8,919 nucleotides of DNA, taken from positions 1-8,919 of the forward strand of contig JAEZJB010000457.1 in assembly GCA_023415845.1 (NCBI GenBank). The letters run 5' to 3'. Within the stretch, counting starts at the first letter, position 1; each line of letters begins with the position of its first letter. Positions 5,801 to 8,919 of this stretch are shown one piece after another. The notes beneath the pieces are model-generated. The model worked only from the letters and a program-made list of their open reading frames with translations, searched no databases and was not told the DNA's origin. Source of the stretch: Chloroflexota bacterium (GTDB taxonomy: Bacteria > Chloroflexota > Chloroflexia > Thermomicrobiales > UBA6265). Position numbers and translations under genes: made by a program.

Positions 5801-5829
5801 CGCCGGGCTGGCGTCAGGTCACCCCGGCG
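5801..5829. terminator. GC-rich hairpin between convergent xre and nhaA genes
   Basis: CGCCGGG (5801-5807) pairs with CCCGGCG (5823-5829) across a 15-base loop in the 35-bp gap between the two convergent stop codons. There is no T tract on either side, so an intrinsic terminator is not certain. A 13-base near-repeat, GGCGTCAGGTCAC/GGCGTCAGTTCAC (5810-5822 and 5826-5838), overlaps it. Confidence 0.4.
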
Positions 5830-5834
5830 TCAGT

Positions 5835-7046
5835 TCACGACCGTGGTGACATCGGGGCGCTGACCGTGGATGGCTCCCCGGTCTGGTGCACGGCAACAAC
5901 GGCTTCTTCCCGGCCGGCATCGATGGTGGCCCGGCGCATCAGCACCACGCCCACCGTGGCCGACAGCAGCGACCCGCCGATCACCCCAATCCGGGTCGCG
6001 TTCATCAGTTCGGGCGACGCGCCAAACGCCAGCCCACCGATGAACAGGCTCATCGTGAACCCGATTCCGCACAGCACGCTCATCGCATAGAGATGGTTCC
6101 AGGTCAGCATCGTCGGCTTGGGCGCCACCCCAAGGCGGATCAGCAACCAGATGCTGCCGAAAATCCCCACCTGCTTGCCGATGAACAGGCCCAGCACGAT
6201 CCCGAGCGGCAGCGTCCCGATCACGTCACTCCGCTGCAATCCGGCAAAGGCGATCCCGGCATTGGCGAAGCCAAAGATGGGCAGGATGCCGAAATTGACC
6301 CACCGATCGATCGCATGCTCGGTGGTCTTGAGCGGGGAGCGATGCTGGTGCTCCGTGCTGGCGGCCGGAATCGCGAAGGCAAGGATCACCCCGGCCAACG
6401 TCGCGTGCAGCCCCGAGTTGTAGATGGTCACCCACAGCGCCACCCCGACGGCCAGGTAGGGCAGGAGGCGGTGCACGCCCGCCCGGTTGAGCGCGAACAG
6501 CGCCACCACACAGGCGGTCGCGCCAGCCAGCCACGTCGACTCAATTCCGGACGAATAGAAGACCGCGATCACCACGATCGCCAGCAAGTCATCGACGATG
6601 GCGATGCCCACCAGCAACATCCGCACCGCAATCGGCACCCGCGAACCAAGGACCGCCAGCACCCCAACGGCGAAGGCGATATCCGTGGCCGAGGGAATCG
6701 CCCACCCATCGAGATGCAGGCTGTCGCTCCGGTTGACCGCCACGAAGATCAGGGCGGGCACGGCCATGCCGCCCACCGCCGCCAGTCCGGGCAGGGCTCG
6801 GCTTCGCCAGGAGGCCAGTTCCCCCTCGAGCAACTCCTGCTTGATCTCCAGCCCAACGAGCAGGAAGAAGATCGCCATCAGGCCGTCATTGATCCAGTGC
6901 TCGATCGAAAGCCCAAACACGTACTGGTGCAGGAGGTCGTGGTAGCCGTCACCGAGGGGGGAGTTGGCAATCAGCATCGCCAGCACGGCGGATGCCAGAA
7001 GTACAACGGCAGCTGCTGGTTCGCTGCGCAAGAACCGCTGAAGCAT
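5835..7046 (-). CDS. nhaA: Na+/H+ antiporter NhaA
   Basis: A 403-residue inner-membrane protein that exchanges cytoplasmic Na+ (or Li+) for external H+, supporting salt tolerance and pH homeostasis. It is collinear with the NhaA family and slightly longer than the E. coli protein (388). About 11-12 hydrophobic segments are visible. Key residues are present: the ion-site aspartates in IVDDLLAI (D152, D153, matching E. coli D163/D164), ATDIAFAVGVL with D122 (E. coli D133), FIGKQVG with K291 (E. coli K300), and the histidine of SGLHATLAGV (H214, near E. coli H225). GFTMSLFIGGLAF in the last third is also diagnostic. The final 35 or so residues are polar and variable. The Shine-Dalgarno before ATG 7046 is weak, so the start rests on family alignment with a short cytoplasmic N-terminus. 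A TATAGG-like -10 lies on the minus strand at 7105-7110, without a clear -35. No nhaR-type regulator adjoins it. Confidence 0.97.
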   Translation of the reverse strand: MLQRFLRSEPAAAVVLLASAVLAMLIANSPLGDGYHDLLHQYVFGLSIEHWINDGLMAIFFLLVGLEIKQELLEGELASWRSRALPGLAAVGGMAVPALIFVAVNRSDSLHLDGWAIPSATDIAFAVGVLAVLGSRVPIAVRMLLVGIAIVDDLLAIVVIAVFYSSGIESTWLAGATACVVALFALNRAGVHRLLPYLAVGVALWVTIYNSGLHATLAGVILAFAIPAASTEHQHRSPLKTTEHAIDRWVNFGILPIFGFANAGIAFAGLQRSDVIGTLPLGIVLGLFIGKQVGIFGSIWLLIRLGVAPKPTMLTWNHLYAMSVLCGIGFTMSLFIGGLAFGASPELMNATRIGVIGGSLLSATVGVVLMRRATIDAGREEAVVAVHQTGEPSTVSAPMSPRS

Positions 7047-7183
7047 GGAGGTTGGTCCGAAGAATGAGGGAGGCGCGCATCGCCGGACGGCAATGACTGA
7101 GGTGCCTATATCGTAGCTGGCTCAGGCGATGGCGGCCAGCCACTGCTTTACCGGCGTCGACTCACACCATGACCGGGGCACGG

Positions 7184-7219
7184 AAAAGGCGTCCCGGCAC
7201 CAGGGCCAGGACGCCTTTT
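7184..7219. terminator. Strong bidirectional terminator-like hairpin
   Basis: AAAAGGCGTCC (7184-7194) and GGACGCCTTTT (7209-7219) are perfect 11-bp complements, with a 14-base loop that can form three further GC pairs. On either strand the stem ends in a run of T, as in an intrinsic terminator. It lies 19 bp downstream of the stop of the minus-strand secreted-protein gene and upstream of nhaA, so it should insulate nhaA. Confidence 0.85.
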
Positions 7220-7237
7220 GCACCGTGGATCAGCCGA

Positions 7238-7798
7238 TCAGGAGATCGAAACCGCCTCGGCTTCGTTATCCGGGGCCACCACGTAGACCGTGACCTGGGT
7301 CTGGTCCTTGCCCAGATCGAGGAACTTCTTGTCGTCACGATCGAGAATGGCCACACCAAAGACGCCGGAATCATCAACCGGTGCCAGCGCGATCACCAGC
7401 TTGCCATCCTTCAGGATGCCGGCGATCTCACCACAGGCAACGATGGTGCCGTAGTCATCGGGGCTGGCGTGAACGGCGACCACATGCTGCGTCTTGCTCA
7501 GATCATCGAGCTTGACGTCGAGCTTCTTGCTGCTCTCGGTGATCACCCGGGTCTGCTCGGTGCCAATGACCTCCGGGTCCTTCTCGTCGACACCAACAGA
7601 GAGGGCGTTATCCATGGTCCAGGCGGGCTCGGCCGTTGGGCTGGCACAGGTGCCTTCGTGGATCGCCACGGGATAGCCTTCGGATGGGCCTCCTGGCGTC
7701 GCCTCGGCTGGCGCATCCTGGGCCATGGCGGCCGGAACCAGCAGCACGGCGACGATGAGACCGAAAAATGAGGTGACCAGATGCTTGCGGATCTGCAT
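7238..7798 (-). CDS. Sec-secreted small beta-rich protein of unknown function
   Basis: A 186-residue protein from ATG 7798, chosen because a complete signal peptide begins there (MQIRKHLVTSFFGLIVAVLLVPAAMA, cleavage before QDAPA); the longer frame to 8077 has no protein-like lead. A short Ala/Thr/Pro linker follows. The mature domain carries IHEGTC (residue about 49), ACGEIAGIL and KLVIALAPVDDSGVFGVAIL, with alternating strands throughout. The two cysteines (in EGTC and VACGE) probably form a disulfide. From memory, similar secreted proteins with IHEGTC and CGEI motifs are frequent in Chloroflexota/Thermomicrobia; they have no assigned role, although the overall shape recalls CHRD/superoxide-dismutase-like beta sandwiches. 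No metal-binding histidine cluster is visible. A GGGG ribosome binding site 8 bases upstream can fold into a small hairpin with the CCCCC before the start. It is divergent from the acyltransferase gene at 8012. Confidence 0.85.
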   Translation of the reverse strand: MQIRKHLVTSFFGLIVAVLLVPAAMAQDAPAEATPGGPSEGYPVAIHEGTCASPTAEPAWTMDNALSVGVDEKDPEVIGTEQTRVITESSKKLDVKLDDLSKTQHVVAVHASPDDYGTIVACGEIAGILKDGKLVIALAPVDDSGVFGVAILDRDDKKFLDLGKDQTQVTVYVVAPDNEAEAVSIS

Positions 7799-7799
7799 G

Positions 7800-7810
7800 G
7801 GGGAGACCCC
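7800..7810 (-). promoter_or_regulatory. Ribosome-binding-site hairpin GGGG-TCT-CCCC
   Basis: On the minus strand the only Shine-Dalgarno-like stretch (GGGG, 7807-7810) is exactly complementary to CCCC (7800-7803), with a three-base loop, directly before ATG 7798. Folding would hide the ribosome binding site and lower translation. The stem is only 4 bp, so the effect is uncertain. Confidence 0.35.
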
Positions 7811-7925
7811 TTTCCTCAAAACACACCGGATCGAATCAACCGATGAGCCCTCATCCTGCGCCCGCGGGCATTGGTGAACCACTCCACCTTGCACATATGT
7901 CTGGTTTGCATGTGACCTCAGTGGC

Positions 7926-7953
7926 GTGAAACCAGCCTCTCGTGGACTATACG
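7926..7953 (+). promoter_or_regulatory. Candidate sigma-70-type promoter for the acyltransferase gene
   Basis: GTGAAA (7926-7931) and TATACG (7948-7953) are separated by 16 bases and match the -35 and -10 consensus at 4 of 6 positions each. The expected start would leave a leader of roughly 50 bases before GTG 8012. The match is modest. Confidence 0.4.
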
Positions 7954-8011
7954 GACATGTGAGAGCCACCATTCCTGGCCCCAGGCTGTCAATTCGCAGG
8001 AGAACCGCATC

Positions 8012-8674
8012 GTGACTACCGCCGGCGAACGCATCTATGTCACCGACAAGACCCTGACCCCGGACCCCACGATTCATCCGAGTTCCCTGATTCGCGACAG
8101 CACCCTCGGCGAGTGGACCGATATCGGGCCCAACTGCTCCATCGTCGAGTCAGAGATCGGCGACTACACCTACTGTGCCGGAGACGTCTCGATCATCTAC
8201 GCCACGGTGGGCAGGTTCTGCTCCATCGCCTCACACGTCCGTATCAATCCCGGCAACCATCCCATGCACCGGGTGACCCAGCACCACATGACCTACCGCC
8301 GCAGTATGTTCGGCTTTGGGGAAGACGACACCGAATTCTTCCAGTGGCGACGTGACCATCACGTCACCATTGGTCACGATGTCTGGATCGGGCACGCCGC
8401 CATCATCATGCCGGGGGTGACCATCGGCACGGGAGCAGTGATTGGGTCGCAGGCGGTAGTGACGAAGGATGTGGCACCGTACACGATCGTGGGGGGTGTC
8501 CCGGCGAAGGTCATCCGCGAGCGGTTCCCGGCCGACACTGCCGAGCGCCTGACCCGCATCGCCTGGTGGGACTGGCCCCGCGAGGTGCTGGAAGCCCGCT
8601 TCGATGACCTGCTTGACCTCGACGCCTTCATGGAGAAGTACGACCCGGCCGGGATGCCCGCCATCGACGGATAG
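8012..8674 (+). CDS. Hexapeptide-repeat acyltransferase, phosphonate-cluster type (DapH/CatB-like fold)
   Basis: A 220-residue left-handed beta-helix acyltransferase. The GTG at 8012 is used because AGGAG lies 9 bases upstream and the family N-terminus fits. Hexapeptide coils run from about residue 21 to 76 (LGEWTDIGPNCSI, GDYTYCAGDVSI, VGRFCSIASHVRI) and again from about 117 to 170 (IGHDVWIGHAAIIMPGVTIGTGAVIGSQAVVTKDV, quoted here as separate coils). Between them a loop carries NPGNHPMHR with the likely catalytic His (H83 or H86), and SMFGFGEDDTEFFQWRRDHH. The C-terminal IAWWDWP segment is typical. These features match the transferase family often encoded in phn (phosphonate/C-P lyase) clusters and less closely the xenobiotic acetyltransferases such as CatB. 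Acceptor and exact reaction are not known. No other phn gene is in the window, so the link to phosphonates is by family only. Confidence 0.88.
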   Translation: MTTAGERIYVTDKTLTPDPTIHPSSLIRDSTLGEWTDIGPNCSIVESEIGDYTYCAGDVSIIYATVGRFCSIASHVRINPGNHPMHRVTQHHMTYRRSMFGFGEDDTEFFQWRRDHHVTIGHDVWIGHAAIIMPGVTIGTGAVIGSQAVVTKDVAPYTIVGGVPAKVIRERFPADTAERLTRIAWWDWPREVLEARFDDLLDLDAFMEKYDPAGMPAIDG

Positions 8675-8676
8675 GC

Positions 8677-8693
8677 GCTCCAACCGGTGGAGC
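8677..8693 (+). terminator. Small hairpin just after the acyltransferase stop
   Basis: GCTCCA (8677-8682) and TGGAGC (8688-8693) pair across a 5-base loop, starting three bases after the TAG. No T tract follows (CCGCCCGCG), so this is at most a weak or factor-aided terminator. Confidence 0.35.
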
Positions 8694-8872
8694 CCGCCCG
8701 CGATTACGTAGGCGAGCGCGTGCCTGAAACGCTATTCCCACCCCAACTCGTCGCCGAATCTCGGTAACTTCACCGATGGAACCTGGCCGCCACAGGACCA
8801 GAATCTGGCTACAGCGTTTGGTACGACGCAATCGCCAGGCTCTGGCATCTGCGTAGTCCGAAGGGGGTTGCC

Positions 8873-8919
8873 ATGTTCCATCGGCGTATCGGTCGGTCCT
8901 TCCTCCTCGTCCTGTTCGT
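8873..8919 (+). CDS. Start of a gene with signal-peptide-like N-terminus (cut by window end)
   Basis: ATG 8873 is preceded by AAGGGGG with about 5 bases of spacing. The 15 visible residues (MFHRRIGRSFLLVLF) have a basic N-region followed by a hydrophobic run, as in a Sec signal peptide or a first membrane segment. The frame is still open at the edge of the window. Nothing more can be said of the product. Confidence 0.6.
   Translation, partial: MFHRRIGRSFLLVLF

Noticed and set aside
5886..7067. 393-codon plus-strand open frame opposite nhaA
   Set aside because: The His/Gln/Arg-rich composition is an antisense shadow of a GC-rich membrane-protein gene; nhaA on the other strand is unmistakable.

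Overview
This is a GC-rich bacterial window. The secreted proteins carry Ala/Thr/Pro/Glu linkers right after their signal peptides (for example EASPVPV, AEATPGG), and one has a twin-arginine signal. This style, with NhaA, small Xre regulators and a secreted pentapeptide protein, suggests Chloroflexota, perhaps a Thermomicrobia relative. That placement is an inference from protein style; no rRNA or phylogenetic marker is present.

Layout. 1-1459 (+): 3' part of a large type IIG/MmeI-like DNA methyltransferase gene, broken by one in-frame TAG. Its middle is much lower in GC than its ends. 1514-2215 (+): secreted pentapeptide-repeat protein. 2483-3262 (-): Tat-exported protein with a six-cysteine, knottin-like C-terminus, convergent with the previous gene; a hairpin encloses its stop codon. 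3603-4426 (-): compact three-gene unit of unknown small proteins around a KTSC-domain protein, preceded by a possible 21-codon leader ORF. 4636-4710 (+): tRNA-like sequence with defects. 4854-5111 (-) and 5422-5799 (+): divergent pair of small Xre-type HTH proteins with a 310-bp spacer holding an operator-like inverted repeat. 5835-7046 (-): intact NhaA Na+/H+ antiporter. 7184-7219: strong bidirectional terminator-like hairpin. 7238-7798 (-): small Sec-secreted protein. 8012-8674 (+): hexapeptide-repeat acyltransferase of the phosphonate-cluster-associated type, without other phn genes. 8873-end (+): first codons of another gene with a signal-peptide-like N-terminus.

How it fits together. Most genes stand alone with their own ribosome binding sites; only the KTSC unit looks like an operon. 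From about 1 to 5800 the window has an accessory character: broken restriction-modification gene, orphan regulators, tRNA-like remnant and short unknown genes. From about 5800 on it looks like ordinary chromosome. I see no transposase, integrase, CRISPR array or rRNA. The points most worth a second look are the mosaic, nonsense-interrupted methyltransferase, the knottin-like Tat protein and the KTSC gene unit.
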